DNA from: Anaerolineae bacterium
GTDB taxonomy: Bacteria > Chloroflexota > Anaerolineae > Aggregatilineales > Phototrophicaceae
Length of the DNA: 64,000 nucleotides
Assembly: GCA_022822545.1 (NCBI GenBank)
Contig: JAJEBE010000018.1
Coordinates: forward strand, 1 to 64,000
Direction of reading: 5' to 3'
Shown: positions 24,638 through 33,510 of the stretch, one piece after another
How the letters are laid out: every line of letters begins with the position of its first letter
Numbering within the stretch: position 1 is the stretch's first letter
Position numbers and translations under genes: made by a program
The notes under the pieces: generated by a model
Database searches by the model: none
Seen by the model: the letters and a program-made list of their open reading frames with translations, nothing else
Told to the model about the DNA's origin: nothing

Positions 24638-24881
24638 TTGTCTTGTTAGGGCAAATCACAGGCGCCGCAAACCGCCAGGTTATATGTACTCGTGGCTTGC
24701 GGTCTGCGCAAAACTGAAACACAATCTCTGTACGCCGCGGCCGGCCCTGCCCGCAACTGCCAAGGGCTTTTACGCATTTCGCTTCATGGCGTGGTTGGGG
24801 CTATTATTTCGCGCTCGCTGAATGCCTGTGGCGGATTCGACAATATTGCGGAGCGCGCGTCAATGTCACATGGTGATCACG

Positions 24882-25826
24882 ATGCCTTCTGTATCCGTCG
24901 TCATTCCGGTATATCACAGTGAAAACAGCATCGCGCTGGTCGTCGAAGAATTGGCGCGTGAATTGCCCAAGCTCGCCGACCGTTACGAAGTGCTCCTGGT
25001 AGAAGACGGCGGCGCTGACAATAGCTGGCCGGTCATTCAGACTTTGTCCGCTCAATACGCCTTTGTTCGCGGCTTTAAGCTCATGCGCAACTTCGGCCAA
25101 CATAACGCGCTGCTTTGCGGCATCCGCGCCGCGCGCCACAAAATCACCGTGACGATGGATGATGACTTGCAGCACCCGACAGCCTGCATCAGAGAACTGC
25201 TGGACAAACTTGCCGAAGGCTACGACGTCGTCTACGGCACGCCCGAAAAAGAACGGCATGGCCCCCTGCGTAACATCGCCTCCTGGACAACCAAGCTCGC
25301 TTTGCAAGGCGCCATGGGCGCGGAGACCGCCCGCAAGGTCAGCGCCTTCCGCGCCTTCCGTACCGAGCTGCGAGAATCTTTCGAGCACTTCCGCGGCCCG
25401 CTGGTGAACATTGATGTCTTGCTGACCTGGGGCACCACCAGCTTTGCGGCAATCACCACGCCGCATACCCCCCGCACGATCGGCAAATCCACCTACACCT
25501 TCGGCAAGCTGCTCAATCACGCCTTCAATATGATAACCGGCTTCAGCACGCTGCCCCTCCGCTTCGCCAGCGCCCTCGGCCTCTTGATGACAGCCTTTGG
25601 GTCGGTCATACTCATATACATCATCCTGAGCCAATTGTTCGCCTTCCGCTTTGAGGTGCCCGGTTTCACTTTCACCGTATCCTTGATCGCCATTTTTGCC
25701 GGCGCGCAAATGTTCGCCCTGGGCATAATCGGTGAATACCTCGCGCGCATGCACCTGCGCATCATGGATCGTCCCATGTACGTAGTGAAGGAAGCCACTG
25801 AAGAAGCGGAGGACGAACCGAAATGA
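24882..25826 (+). CDS. Polyprenyl-phosphate glycosyltransferase, GT2 (ArnC/DPM1-like)
   Basis: A 314-residue GT2 enzyme: SVSVVIPVYHSENS at the start, VEDGGADNSW, the DxD-type MDDDLQHP at about residue 95, then two C-terminal transmembrane helices (LGLLMTAFGSVILIYIIL; VSLIAIFAGAQMFALGIIG). This is the ArnC/GtrB layout in which a sugar is moved from a nucleotide donor to a polyprenyl phosphate at the inner face of the membrane. Start chosen at 24882 because GGTGAT precedes it; ATG 24870 is possible. Its stop overlaps the WecD-like start (ATGA), so the sugar is likely the amino-deoxy sugar made by the following enzymes. Confidence 0.82.
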   Translation: MPSVSVVIPVYHSENSIALVVEELARELPKLADRYEVLLVEDGGADNSWPVIQTLSAQYAFVRGFKLMRNFGQHNALLCGIRAARHKITVTMDDDLQHPTACIRELLDKLAEGYDVVYGTPEKERHGPLRNIASWTTKLALQGAMGAETARKVSAFRAFRTELRESFEHFRGPLVNIDVLLTWGTTSFAAITTPHTPRTIGKSTYTFGKLLNHAFNMITGFSTLPLRFASALGLLMTAFGSVILIYIILSQLFAFRFEVPGFTFTVSLIAIFAGAQMFALGIIGEYLARMHLRIMDRPMYVVKEATEEAEDEPK

Positions 25827-26566
25827 CCAGTCGCCTCTTGACATTCCTGCCTTGGGATTCCGCTCACTTCGGCTTCCGCATCGCCCGCGCCGCGCCGCGC
25901 CAACTTGATTCCACTACTTGCCGCGAATTGCTGGCCGCCTGCAAAGGCCAAGCCATCGATTGTCTCTATTTCCTGGCCGACGCCGCCGACCAGGATACGA
26001 TCTCGGTTCTGCAAGCCAACCGCTTCGACTTCGTCGATATCCGCTTGACTTTCGCCGCGCGCTTGCTTGAGCCGGCGCGGCCATCACAATCGAACAAGCT
26101 CCGTTTCCGGCTCGGCTGCGAAGACGACCTGCGCGCCCTGCTCCCAATTGCCCGCGACAGCTACCAGGGTTCGCGCTTCTATGTCGACCGCCGCTTTGAC
26201 AGCGAGGCGGCCTCGCAGATGTATAAAATCTGGTTGCGCAACAGCCTCGCCGCCGACTACGCGGATGCGGTCCTGGTCGCCGATCTTGACGGGCTGCCTG
26301 CCGGCTATGTGACTTGCCACTTGAACAGTCCCGCTGGCGAAGGCAATATCGGCTTGGTTGGCGTGGCGGAATCCGCCCGCGGCAAAGGCTGCGCCCATGG
26401 TATGATTCTCCGCGCCTTAGAGTGGTTCAACGAGCAAGGCATTGACCGCTGCAATGTCGTCACTCAAGGGCGCAACATTCCGGCGCAGAAGCTCTACCAG
26501 CGTTGCGGCTTCTCGACCCGATCGGTAGAGCTGTGGTTCCACAAGTGGTTTACAATGCCTGACTAA
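25823..26566 (+). CDS. WecD-like GNAT acyltransferase
   Basis: A 247-residue protein resembling dTDP-4-amino-4,6-dideoxygalactose acetyltransferases. The N-terminal LPWDSAHFGF motif is characteristic of the WecD group; the GNAT core follows with IGLVGVAESARGKGCAHGMI (acetyl-CoA pyrophosphate loop) and NIPAQKLYQRCGF. It would acetylate the 4-amino group made by the downstream aminotransferase. Overlap with the glycosyltransferase and a 35-base gap to wecE indicate one operon. Confidence 0.72.
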   Translation: MTSRLLTFLPWDSAHFGFRIARAAPRQLDSTTCRELLAACKGQAIDCLYFLADAADQDTISVLQANRFDFVDIRLTFAARLLEPARPSQSNKLRFRLGCEDDLRALLPIARDSYQGSRFYVDRRFDSEAASQMYKIWLRNSLAADYADAVLVADLDGLPAGYVTCHLNSPAGEGNIGLVGVAESARGKGCAHGMILRALEWFNEQGIDRCNVVTQGRNIPAQKLYQRCGFSTRSVELWFHKWFTMPD

Positions 26567-26601
26567 CAGCGACCGGCGTTCACAACTACGCAAGGACGGC
26601 C

Positions 26602-27747
26602 ATGACCCAATATCGCATTCCCTTCAACAAGCCAACCTTTCTCGGCCATGAGACCGAATACATCCGGGACAGCATCGCCGATTCTCGCATTTCCGGCGAT
26701 GGCGGCTATACCCATCAATGCCACCAATTCCTAGAAGAGTCTCTCGGTGTGCGCAAAGCTCTCCTGACGACGTCTTGCACGCACGCGCTGGAAATGGCGG
26801 CGCTGCTTCTCGATATTCAGCCGGGCGACGAAGTCATCGTACCCTCATTTACGTTTGTCTCGAGCATTAACGCCTTTGCCCTGCGCGGCGCTAAACCGAT
26901 CTTCGCCGATATCCGACCCGATACCCTGAACCTCGACGAGCGGCATTTGCCGGATCTCGTCACCGAGAAAACCAGAGCCATCGTTCTCGTGCACTATGCC
27001 GGCGTCGCTTGTGACATGGACACCATCATGGCCCTCGCCCAAGAGCGCGGCATTGCCGTCGTGGAAGATACCGCCCACGCGCTCTTTTCTCGTTACAAGG
27101 GACGCTATCTGGGGACCTTTGGCGAGCTTGCCACGCTCAGCTTTCATGAGACAAAGAACTTCACCTGCGGCGAGGGCGGCGCTCTGCTCATCAATGACGA
27201 GAGCCTGATGGAGCGCGCCGAAATTATTCGCGAGAAAGGCACCAATCGCAGCCGCTTCTTCCGTGGCCAAATCGACAAATATACCTGGGTAGATCTAGGC
27301 TCCAGCTATCTGCCCTCGGACATGCTCGCGGCCTACCTCTACGCGCAATTTGAGCGGGCGACAGACATTCAGGCGCGCCGACAACAGGTCTGGAACCGCT
27401 ATTTCGAATGTCTGGGCGCTTGGGCCGCCGAGCATGATGTGCTTTTGCCAACGATTCCGGCCGATGTCGAGCAGTCCTATCACATGTTCTATTTGCTGCT
27501 GCCCTCGCTGAAAGTCCGTTCCGCGCTAATCGCGCATCTCAAAGAACACGGGATTCTCAGCGTGTTTCACTACTTGCCCTTGCATCTGTCGACGATGGGG
27601 CAACGCTATGGCGGCAAAGTCGGCGATTGTCCCGTCACCGAAGATCTGGCCGACCGGCTGCTTCGCTTGCCCTTTCATTACCACCTGAAACCGGACGAAC
27701 AGGCGGACGTAATCTCCGCGTTGCGCGGCTTTGAAGAATGGGATTAA
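26602..27747 (+). CDS. wecE: WecE-like dTDP-4-amino-4,6-dideoxygalactose transaminase
   Basis: A 381-residue DegT/DnrJ/EryC1-family PLP aminotransferase. NKPTFLGHETEYI, TTSCTHALEMAALLL, VPSFTFVSS, EDTAHALFSRY and the Schiff-base lysine in SFHETKNFTCGEGG are visible. Length and the FNKP/GHE opening fit the WecE/RffA subgroup, which converts dTDP-4-keto-6-deoxyglucose to its 4-amino sugar. The required substrate would be made by RfbA and RfbB encoded at 41.5-43.6 kb. It follows the WecD-like gene in the same operon. Confidence 0.82.
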   Translation: MTQYRIPFNKPTFLGHETEYIRDSIADSRISGDGGYTHQCHQFLEESLGVRKALLTTSCTHALEMAALLLDIQPGDEVIVPSFTFVSSINAFALRGAKPIFADIRPDTLNLDERHLPDLVTEKTRAIVLVHYAGVACDMDTIMALAQERGIAVVEDTAHALFSRYKGRYLGTFGELATLSFHETKNFTCGEGGALLINDESLMERAEIIREKGTNRSRFFRGQIDKYTWVDLGSSYLPSDMLAAYLYAQFERATDIQARRQQVWNRYFECLGAWAAEHDVLLPTIPADVEQSYHMFYLLLPSLKVRSALIAHLKEHGILSVFHYLPLHLSTMGQRYGGKVGDCPVTEDLADRLLRLPFHYHLKPDEQADVISALRGFEEWD

Positions 27748-27832
27748 CTTATTCTGTTCCTTGTGATACATTTGGCATTGTCGCCCTGGTTTATTGCGCA
27801 ACATTGACCTTGTCGCGCCGGGTAGAGGCGCG

Positions 27833-27861
27833 TTGCAGTAGTTTCAGATTGATCGTATACG
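27833..27861 (+). promoter_or_regulatory. Putative promoter of RNase J gene
   Basis: TTGCAG (27833-27838) and TATACG (27856-27861) are 17 bases apart. Initiation near 27868 would give an untranslated leader of about 95 bases containing the hairpin at 27911-27936. Confidence 0.4.
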
Positions 27862-27910
27862 GAGTAAATACATCGTCACCCTTCATCGAAACACCATATC
27901 AGATTCGTAA

Positions 27911-27936
27911 GCCCGTTAGCGCGAACGCGAACGGGC
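27911..27936 (+). other. Leader hairpin before RNase J gene
   Basis: GCCCGTT (27911-27917) and AACGGGC (27930-27936) form a seven-base-pair stem with a 12-base loop, 26 bases ahead of the start codon. It is not followed by a T-run, so it is unlikely to be a terminator. It may stabilise the leader or serve autoregulation by the ribonuclease; that is inference. Confidence 0.4.
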
Positions 27937-27962
27937 ATTTGTAGTTTGGAGTTCAAAACTAT

Positions 27963-29624
27963 ATGGCAAAGCAACCTAAATTCAAAATCACACCCATCGG
28001 TGGACTGGGTGAAATCGGCAAAAATATGACCCTCTTCGAGCTGGGCCGCGACGGCTTCCTGATCGATTGCGGCATCATGTTCCCCGCCAACGATATGCAC
28101 GGCGTCGACTACATCATTCCGGATTTCCGCTGGCTCGAAGAACGCGACGATATCAAGCTGCATGGCATCTGCTTCACCCACGGCCACGAAGACCATATCG
28201 GCGCTGTCCCGCATCTCGTCAAGTCCTTCCCTGACCTGCCGCTTTACGCCACGCCGCTCACCGCCGGCTTGCTGCAAGTCAAACTCAAAAACGCGCGCCT
28301 GCTAAAATCAACCGACCTTCACACCTTCGACGCCGGCGATATCATTCGTATTGGCCCCTTCAAGCTGGAGAGTTTCCACGTCTGCCACAGCATCCCTGAT
28401 TGCGTCGGTTATGGCATCAATACACCCTACGGTGTTGTTGTGCACACCGGCGACTACAAATTCGATAACACGCCCGTCCATGGCCGGAAAACCGACTACG
28501 CTCGGCTGGCCGGCTTCGCCCAGCGCGGTGTTGCCCTCCTTCTCGCCGATAGCACCAACTCTGACAAAGCCGGCTGGACCCAATCCGAAGCGGTCATTGA
28601 CGGCGCGCTTGATCGGGTCTTTCGAGCCGCCAAGGGCCGCATCATGGTGGCCACATTCGCCTCGTTGATCTCCCGTGTTCAGCAAGTCGTCAACGCCGCC
28701 CGCCAACACAAACGCAAGGTCTGCATCACCGGCTATACCATGTCGGAATACGCCAAGATCGCGCGCAAGCTCGGCTATCTCAATGTCGATGATGGCATGC
28801 TTGTGAACATTGGCCAAGCGCAGGCTCTGCCCCCGCATAAAGTTGTCTTCATGGTCACCGGCTCGCAAGGCGAACCCGCCGCCGTCTTGGGCAAACTCGC
28901 CAGCGGCCGCCATCGCCAGCTCGATGTCCGCGCGGCTGATACCATCATCCTCTCGTCGCATCCTATCCCGGGCAACGAAGAAATGGTCTATCGCACCATC
29001 AACCGCTTGATCGAGCGCGGCGCCGATGTTGTCTACGACGCCATTGAAGCGGTGCACGTCTCCGGCCACGCCTGCCAAGAAGAAATGCGGCTCATGCTCA
29101 ACCTCACCCAGCCGAAAAATCTCATACCCGTTCACGGCGAAATCCGTCATCTGCATCAGCATGCTAAACTCGCGGTGGATAACGGCATCCCCGCTGACAG
29201 GGTTACTGTGATCGGCAACGGCACAACCGTCGAGCTTGATGGACGCGGCGTCACGGTCGGGGAACGGCAGCCGGGCGGCTACGTCTTCGTCGATGGCAGC
29301 GGCGTCGGCGATGTGGGGCGGGCCGTCATTCGCGACCGCGAAATTCTGGCGCAGGACGGCTTTGTTCTCGTCAGCGCCAATGTCGATCGTCGCAGCGGCA
29401 AGCTGATTGAAGAGCCTCGTATAGTATCCCGCGGCTTTGTTTACCTCAGGGATGCTGAAGATTTCCTCGATCAAATTCGCGATACTGTCAAGAAAGCCAT
29501 CAATCGCAACGGGCGGAATCTCAACGGCAGCCGTCAAACCATGGTCGAAGAAAGTCTCGGCAAACTCATCTACAGCGAAACCAAACGCCGCCCCATGATC
29601 TTCAGTATCGTCAACGAAGTCTAA
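27963..29624 (+). CDS. rnj: Ribonuclease J
   Basis: A 553-residue metallo-beta-lactamase/beta-CASP nuclease of the usual RNase J length. H73-G-H-E-D-H78 binds two zinc ions; further blocks are VHTGDYKFD, LADSTNSDKAGW, the beta-CASP segment MVTGSQGEPAAVL, and SSHPIPGNEE and SGHACQEEM. It has 5'-3' exonuclease and endonuclease activity in mRNA turnover and rRNA maturation. No RNase E gene is seen in the window. It appears monocistronic with its own promoter and a structured leader. Confidence 0.93.
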   Translation: MAKQPKFKITPIGGLGEIGKNMTLFELGRDGFLIDCGIMFPANDMHGVDYIIPDFRWLEERDDIKLHGICFTHGHEDHIGAVPHLVKSFPDLPLYATPLTAGLLQVKLKNARLLKSTDLHTFDAGDIIRIGPFKLESFHVCHSIPDCVGYGINTPYGVVVHTGDYKFDNTPVHGRKTDYARLAGFAQRGVALLLADSTNSDKAGWTQSEAVIDGALDRVFRAAKGRIMVATFASLISRVQQVVNAARQHKRKVCITGYTMSEYAKIARKLGYLNVDDGMLVNIGQAQALPPHKVVFMVTGSQGEPAAVLGKLASGRHRQLDVRAADTIILSSHPIPGNEEMVYRTINRLIERGADVVYDAIEAVHVSGHACQEEMRLMLNLTQPKNLIPVHGEIRHLHQHAKLAVDNGIPADRVTVIGNGTTVELDGRGVTVGERQPGGYVFVDGSGVGDVGRAVIRDREILAQDGFVLVSANVDRRSGKLIEEPRIVSRGFVYLRDAEDFLDQIRDTVKKAINRNGRNLNGSRQTMVEESLGKLIYSETKRRPMIFSIVNEV

Positions 29625-29726
29625 TGACCTTGCTGTATGCCTCACACGCTACGATAGAATAAGTCCCTCCCTCATTTTGGGGCGGGAGCGTAGGGTGGGG
29701 GAAAGATTCTTTTGGAAGCCTTGTCG

Positions 29727-30455
29727 ATGAAACAGCCAGTTATCCACGCCAGCAATATCACCCGCGAACTCAAGTTGGGCAGCCACATCGTGCATGCCTT
29801 GCGCGGCGTAAACCTGGACATCTATCCGAATGAAATGGTCGGCATCATCGGTCCGTCTGGCAGCGGCAAAAGCACCTTGCTCGGCATCATCGGCGGCTTG
29901 GACAGCCCAACCGATGGCACAATCGCGATCGACGGCGTCGATATCACCCGGATGGATGAAGGCCAGCTTACCGATATCCGCAACCAGAAGATCGGCTTCG
30001 TCTTCCAATTCTTCAACCTCATCCCGACCCTGACTGCGCTCGAAAATGTCGCGTTGCCCATCGAATTTGCCCATGAGCGCCGGCACAAACCCTTCGAGCG
30101 CGCCAAACAATTGCTGGATCAGCTGGGGCTGGGCGGCCGCTTGCACCACCGCCCCAACGAGCTCAGCGGCGGCCAGCAGCAGCGCGTCGCTATCGCCCGC
30201 GCCCTCGCCAATGATCCGCCGATCCTGCTGGCGGATGAACCAACCGGCAACCTGGATTCCCGCTCCGGCGAAACCGTCCTCGAGGCGCTTGCGAATATCC
30301 GCGCAGAGAATGGCGCGACCGTCGTCCTCGTGACGCATGATCCCTCTCTGGCCGAGCGGATGGACCGCGTCTTGACGCTCGTGGACGGCCGCATTGAGCC
30401 GGGAAACGGCTTGAAGAACGCGGCGACAAATGACAGCCAACTGGCGGACTATTGA
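29727..30455 (+). CDS. ABC transporter ATPase, MacB/LolD type
   Basis: A 242-residue nucleotide-binding subunit: Walker A GPSGSGKST, Q-loop FVFQFFNLIPTL, signature LSGGQQQRVAIARAL, Walker B LLADEPTGNLDS with the MacB/LolD-type GNLD, and H-loop VTHDP. The ATG at 29727 is chosen over a TTG at 29712 because GGAAG lies about eight bases upstream. No FtsX/MacB-type permease is adjacent, so the partner must be elsewhere. It might support export or lipoprotein handling. Confidence 0.82.
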   Translation: MKQPVIHASNITRELKLGSHIVHALRGVNLDIYPNEMVGIIGPSGSGKSTLLGIIGGLDSPTDGTIAIDGVDITRMDEGQLTDIRNQKIGFVFQFFNLIPTLTALENVALPIEFAHERRHKPFERAKQLLDQLGLGGRLHHRPNELSGGQQQRVAIARALANDPPILLADEPTGNLDSRSGETVLEALANIRAENGATVVLVTHDPSLAERMDRVLTLVDGRIEPGNGLKNAATNDSQLADY

Positions 30456-30491
30456 TATCAAGTTGCGCCATTTAGATCTTGCATTGACATC

Positions 30492-30519
30492 TTGGCAAGT
30501 CGTCATCTCACGTTATACT
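30492..30519 (+). promoter_or_regulatory. Promoter of the phosphoribosyltransferase
   Basis: TTGGCA (30492-30497) and TATACT (30514-30519) are spaced by 16 bases, 37 bases ahead of the start codon. A TTGACA just upstream (30484-30489) is too far from this -10 box to pair with it. Confidence 0.5.
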
Positions 30520-30556
30520 CGACTTCAAAACGCTACGACTGCGCTTAGGAGATCAG

Positions 30557-31108
30557 ATGGCTGACGAATTCTTTTCCGTTGAAGTTGCTGGCATCAAGCG
30601 CGATCTGCCGCTGATGGAGATCAAACCCGGCGTCAAAATCGCGATCCTCAATATTCTGGGCGACTACGAATTCGTTAATGCGGCAAGCGCGGAACTTGCG
30701 GCTCTGCTCGCCGACCGCAATCTCGACGTGCTGGTGACGGCGGAAGCAAAGTCAATTCCGCTGGCGCATGCCCTGAGCACCACGATGAAGCTGCCCTACG
30801 TCGTCCTGCGCAAGACTCACAAGCCCTACATGGGCGATGCTCTGCAAAGCGAGACGCTAAGCATCACAACCGGCCAGCCGCAGACCCTTTTCCTCGACGC
30901 AAAGGACCGCCGGTTGGTGGCGGGCAAACGTATCGCCATCATCGACGATGTCATTTCTACCGGCAGCACCCTGCAAGGCATGCGCCTCATCATGGACAAG
31001 GCCGGCGCGCGGGTCGTGGCGGAAGCCGCCATATTCACCGAAGGCGACCGCGCGCAGTGGTACGACATCGTCGCTTTGGGTCACTTGCCTGTCTGGGTGG
31101 AAGACTGA
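30557..31108 (+). CDS. Purine-type phosphoribosyltransferase
   Basis: A 183-residue type I phosphoribosyltransferase. The PRPP-binding loop IAIIDDVISTGSTLQGM and the hood residues around VVLRKTHKPYMG are clear. It resembles adenine/xanthine-type enzymes, which join a purine base and PRPP in salvage, though the base specificity is not readable with confidence. AGGAG upstream supports the ATG at 30557. It has its own promoter and stands alone. Confidence 0.8.
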   Translation: MADEFFSVEVAGIKRDLPLMEIKPGVKIAILNILGDYEFVNAASAELAALLADRNLDVLVTAEAKSIPLAHALSTTMKLPYVVLRKTHKPYMGDALQSETLSITTGQPQTLFLDAKDRRLVAGKRIAIIDDVISTGSTLQGMRLIMDKAGARVVAEAAIFTEGDRAQWYDIVALGHLPVWVED

Positions 31109-31177
31109 CCTTAAACCACAAATTTAACTCCTGCTATTGTTGCAACAGTTGTTGACCTGTGGTGGGAAATTACCAAT

Positions 31178-31774
31178 ATGCCGACTTTGACGACATCGCG
31201 GTTATATGTAATTGCGATTCTAGTTTTAATCATAACCATCGCCTTCAGCGGCGCCGCGCTCCTGCTTTCCCGGCCCGATTCCGCCGTCATCACGATTCAT
31301 CCGCCCGTGCCCACATCGACGCCGCTCCCGACGCCCACACCCGCGCCGATCAACGTTTATGTCACGGGCGCTGTTGCCAGGCCCGATCAAGTCCATCAAC
31401 TCCCGCATGGCAGCCGGGTTGCGGATGCCATTGAAGCGGCCGGCGGCTTGATCGACGACGCGGACAATGCCCTTGTCAACATGGCCGCTTTCCTGCGCGA
31501 TGGCGATCAAGTTCATGCGCCTTTCGCCGGCGACGAGGGCGAAACCGCGAAGCTGCCGACGCCTTCGGGCGGAAGCCGCGTGCATCTCAATTCTGCGACG
31601 CAGGCAGAACTGGAAACTCTCCCCGGCATCGGACCCGAAATCGCGCTGCGAATCATAGAATACCGCGAGCTTGTAGGTGATTTTGACAGCTTGAGCGACC
31701 TGGACAATGTCTCGGGAATCGGTCCCGCAACCCTGGAAAGGCTGGCAGATCTGGTCGTCTTCGCCTATGACTAA
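31178..31774 (+). CDS. comEA: ComEA-like DNA-binding protein (SLBB plus HhH)
   Basis: A 198-residue protein with an N-terminal membrane anchor (LYVIAILVLIITIAFSGAALLL), a Pro/Thr spacer, an SLBB domain (INVYVTGAVARPDQVHQLP) and a C-terminal helix-hairpin-helix pair (HLNSATQAELETLPGIGPEIA; LDNVSGIGPATLERL). This is the ComEA architecture: the surface DNA receptor of natural transformation. ComEC is not adjacent. Its stop overlaps the convergent ABC gene by four bases. Confidence 0.85.
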   Translation: MPTLTTSRLYVIAILVLIITIAFSGAALLLSRPDSAVITIHPPVPTSTPLPTPTPAPINVYVTGAVARPDQVHQLPHGSRVADAIEAAGGLIDDADNALVNMAAFLRDGDQVHAPFAGDEGETAKLPTPSGGSRVHLNSATQAELETLPGIGPEIALRIIEYRELVGDFDSLSDLDNVSGIGPATLERLADLVVFAYD

Positions 31775-32856
31775 CGAATGCGCGCGCCGGAACTGGCGTC
31801 GAAGAAGAAGGCTCGCGACCAGTCAAGGCGGCAGTGTATCGTGTCGCCGGGTTCCTGTGGCGCGCCCAGCGGCGCTTGTAAGCGCCAGCGCCTTTTGCGC
31901 AGCCAGACTTCCAGCAGGGTAAACTTTTCGGCGTAATAGGGGATGGCGCGCTCGATGACGGCCGGAATGCCGCTATCGGCATCGCACAAGTGGATATGTT
32001 CCGGCCGCAGGCCAACGATGACTTCCGCGCCGTTGGGGCGAAAGCGCGGCAGCGACGCTCTGCCCATATAGCTGCCGTCCCATTCACCATCGCTGACCCG
32101 GCCCCAGAAGGAATTGATGGTGGGCGTCCCCAAAAACTCGGCGACAAAGAGGCTGTCAGGGTCATCGTGCAGCGCCTCGTACGCGCCCGCCTGGATGATG
32201 CGCCCGGCGTTTATGACCACGATGCGGTCGGCCACGCTCATCGCTTCGACCTGGTCGTGCGTGACATAAATCAATGTCACGTTGAACTCTTGAATGAGAC
32301 GCTTGAGTTCGACCCGCGCCTGAGCCCGAAACTTGGCATCGAGATTGGCGAAAGGCTCATCAAAGAGCAGCAATTCCAGGTCGCGGGCGAAGGCGCGCGC
32401 AATGGAGACGCGCTGTTTCTCCCCGCCGGAGAGATGCCGCGGAAAGCGCCCCATCAGGCTTTCGATATCGACGCCGGTGATATTGGCGACCGTCTTGACG
32501 TGCGCCGGCACTTCATCTTCGCGGTCGCGCAGGCGCAGGAAGAAACCGACCGTCCGGCGGCTCTCCCAGTGCGGGATAAGCACGTAATTCTGGAAGACCA
32601 TGCCGATGCCCCGGTCTTCAATTCTGATGTCATCGAGCGGGATGCCGTTGTAGAAAATGCTGCCGCTATCGGGCTGCTCCAGCCCGGCGATGAGACGCAG
32701 CAGGGTTGTCTTGCCACAGCCGGAAGGTCCCAGCAGCACCACCGCCTCACCATCTTCGACCCGCAAGTTGAAATCCTTGATCGCCAAAACCGGTGTCAGC
32801 TTCCGACTCTTGTCGTAGAAAGTCTTGTTGACGTCTTTGAGAGTGATTGTGCGCAT
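31771..32856 (-). CDS. ABC transporter ATPase, MalK/UgpC type
   Basis: A 361-residue nucleotide-binding subunit: Walker A GPSGCGKTT, Q-loop MVFQNYVLIPHWE, signature LSGGEKQRVSIARAF, Walker B LLLFDEPFANLDAKF and H-loop YVTHDQVEAM. The last 110 residues form a TOBE-like regulatory part (VGLRPEHIHLC). The family usually powers uptake of sugars or glycerol-phosphate. No permease or binding protein is next to it. Whether it could serve the ModA-ModB pair at 21 kb is speculative, since ModC proteins have a different C-terminus. Confidence 0.82.
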   Translation of the reverse strand: MRTITLKDVNKTFYDKSRKLTPVLAIKDFNLRVEDGEAVVLLGPSGCGKTTLLRLIAGLEQPDSGSIFYNGIPLDDIRIEDRGIGMVFQNYVLIPHWESRRTVGFFLRLRDREDEVPAHVKTVANITGVDIESLMGRFPRHLSGGEKQRVSIARAFARDLELLLFDEPFANLDAKFRAQARVELKRLIQEFNVTLIYVTHDQVEAMSVADRIVVINAGRIIQAGAYEALHDDPDSLFVAEFLGTPTINSFWGRVSDGEWDGSYMGRASLPRFRPNGAEVIVGLRPEHIHLCDADSGIPAVIERAIPYYAEKFTLLEVWLRKRRWRLQAPLGAPQEPGDTIHCRLDWSRAFFFDASSGARIR

Positions 32857-32986
32857 GGCAGCGCTTTCCGCCCGGGCTTGGGATTGTATTCAAGAATAAC
32901 ACACTTGTGGCGCAAAACTGATCTTGCCGCCGACTGCACCGAGGACATCCGTCAACCCGCGCAGGACCTTTCATACGCGAGATCCC

Positions 32987-33015
32987 TAGGGGCGGCTCAC
33001 AGAGTCGCCCGAAAC
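32987..33015. repeat. Palindromic intergenic repeat, copy 1
   Basis: The 29-mer begins TAGGGGCGGC and ends GTCGCCCGAAAC. The GGGCGGC and GTCGCCC arms can pair with wobble. Copy 2 lies 99 bases further on and shares the outer bases while the inner stem differs, as expected for a structured repeat kept by base pairing. Confidence 0.55.
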
Positions 33016-33085
33016 ATAGAATCATCGACTGGATCTTTCACTGCATTCTCAGGAAACCAGGAAAGCAATGCAAATTAACGCTCCG

Positions 33086-33114
33086 TAGGGGCGACATACC
33101 GTGTCGTCCGAAAC
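33086..33114. repeat. Palindromic intergenic repeat, copy 2
   Basis: The 29-mer begins TAGGGGCGACA and ends TGTCGTCCGAAAC; GGGCGACA pairs with TGTCGTCC around a four-base loop. It is aligned with copy 1 over its whole length. A shorter fragment (GGGCGACTAG) follows at about 33134. Confidence 0.55.
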
Positions 33115-33493
33115 CAAAATCGCAGCGGAAACGGGCGACTAGATTGATCCCCAAATGACGAATAGAATATTTGGTCTATCATTTCGCTCCATAACCTACT
33201 ATAATTGCTCCATGAATACCCGCGCCCATATCCCGATCGCTCGCCGCTTGTCCGCCTCGTGTCCCGGTCAGATTGCCAGATTGCCAAAAAACATTTTGTC
33301 GGCGAGGGCGTGGCGGCTATTGGAATCCATTGGACAAAAAATGTTTCCCCTTCCAACAGAAAACTTCCAACATCATTTCCAAACCGCCTCGCGGCGCGCC
33401 GCTCTATCTCTGCTTCCAGCATCCAACATTCCAGAATCAAAGTAAATCCACATGATTTTTCAAATATCTCTCCCAATTTCGCCGCTGTATCCA

Positions 33494-33510
33494 TACTGCA
33501 TCGATAGAGA
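33494..33510. repeat. Degenerate copy of the 2.66 kb palindrome
   Basis: ATACTGCATCGATAGAG matches ATACTGTATCGATACAG at 2656-2672 in 15 of 17 positions. The symmetry is partly lost here. Both copies are intergenic. Confidence 0.4.

Noticed and set aside
28308..29645. Long open frame (445 codons) antisense to the RNase J gene
   Set aside because: It mirrors the codon structure of a GC-rich gene; the RNase J frame has all catalytic motifs, while the antisense product matches nothing recognisable.
31138..31147. Short palindrome TGTTGCAACA before the ComEA-like gene
   Set aside because: Ten bases of symmetry are expected by chance in 64 kb, and no further context supports an operator.
33155..33507. 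Short open frames in the large gap before lipA
   Set aside because: Overlapping frames of low-complexity sequence in repeat-derived DNA, without ribosome-binding sites or domain motifs.
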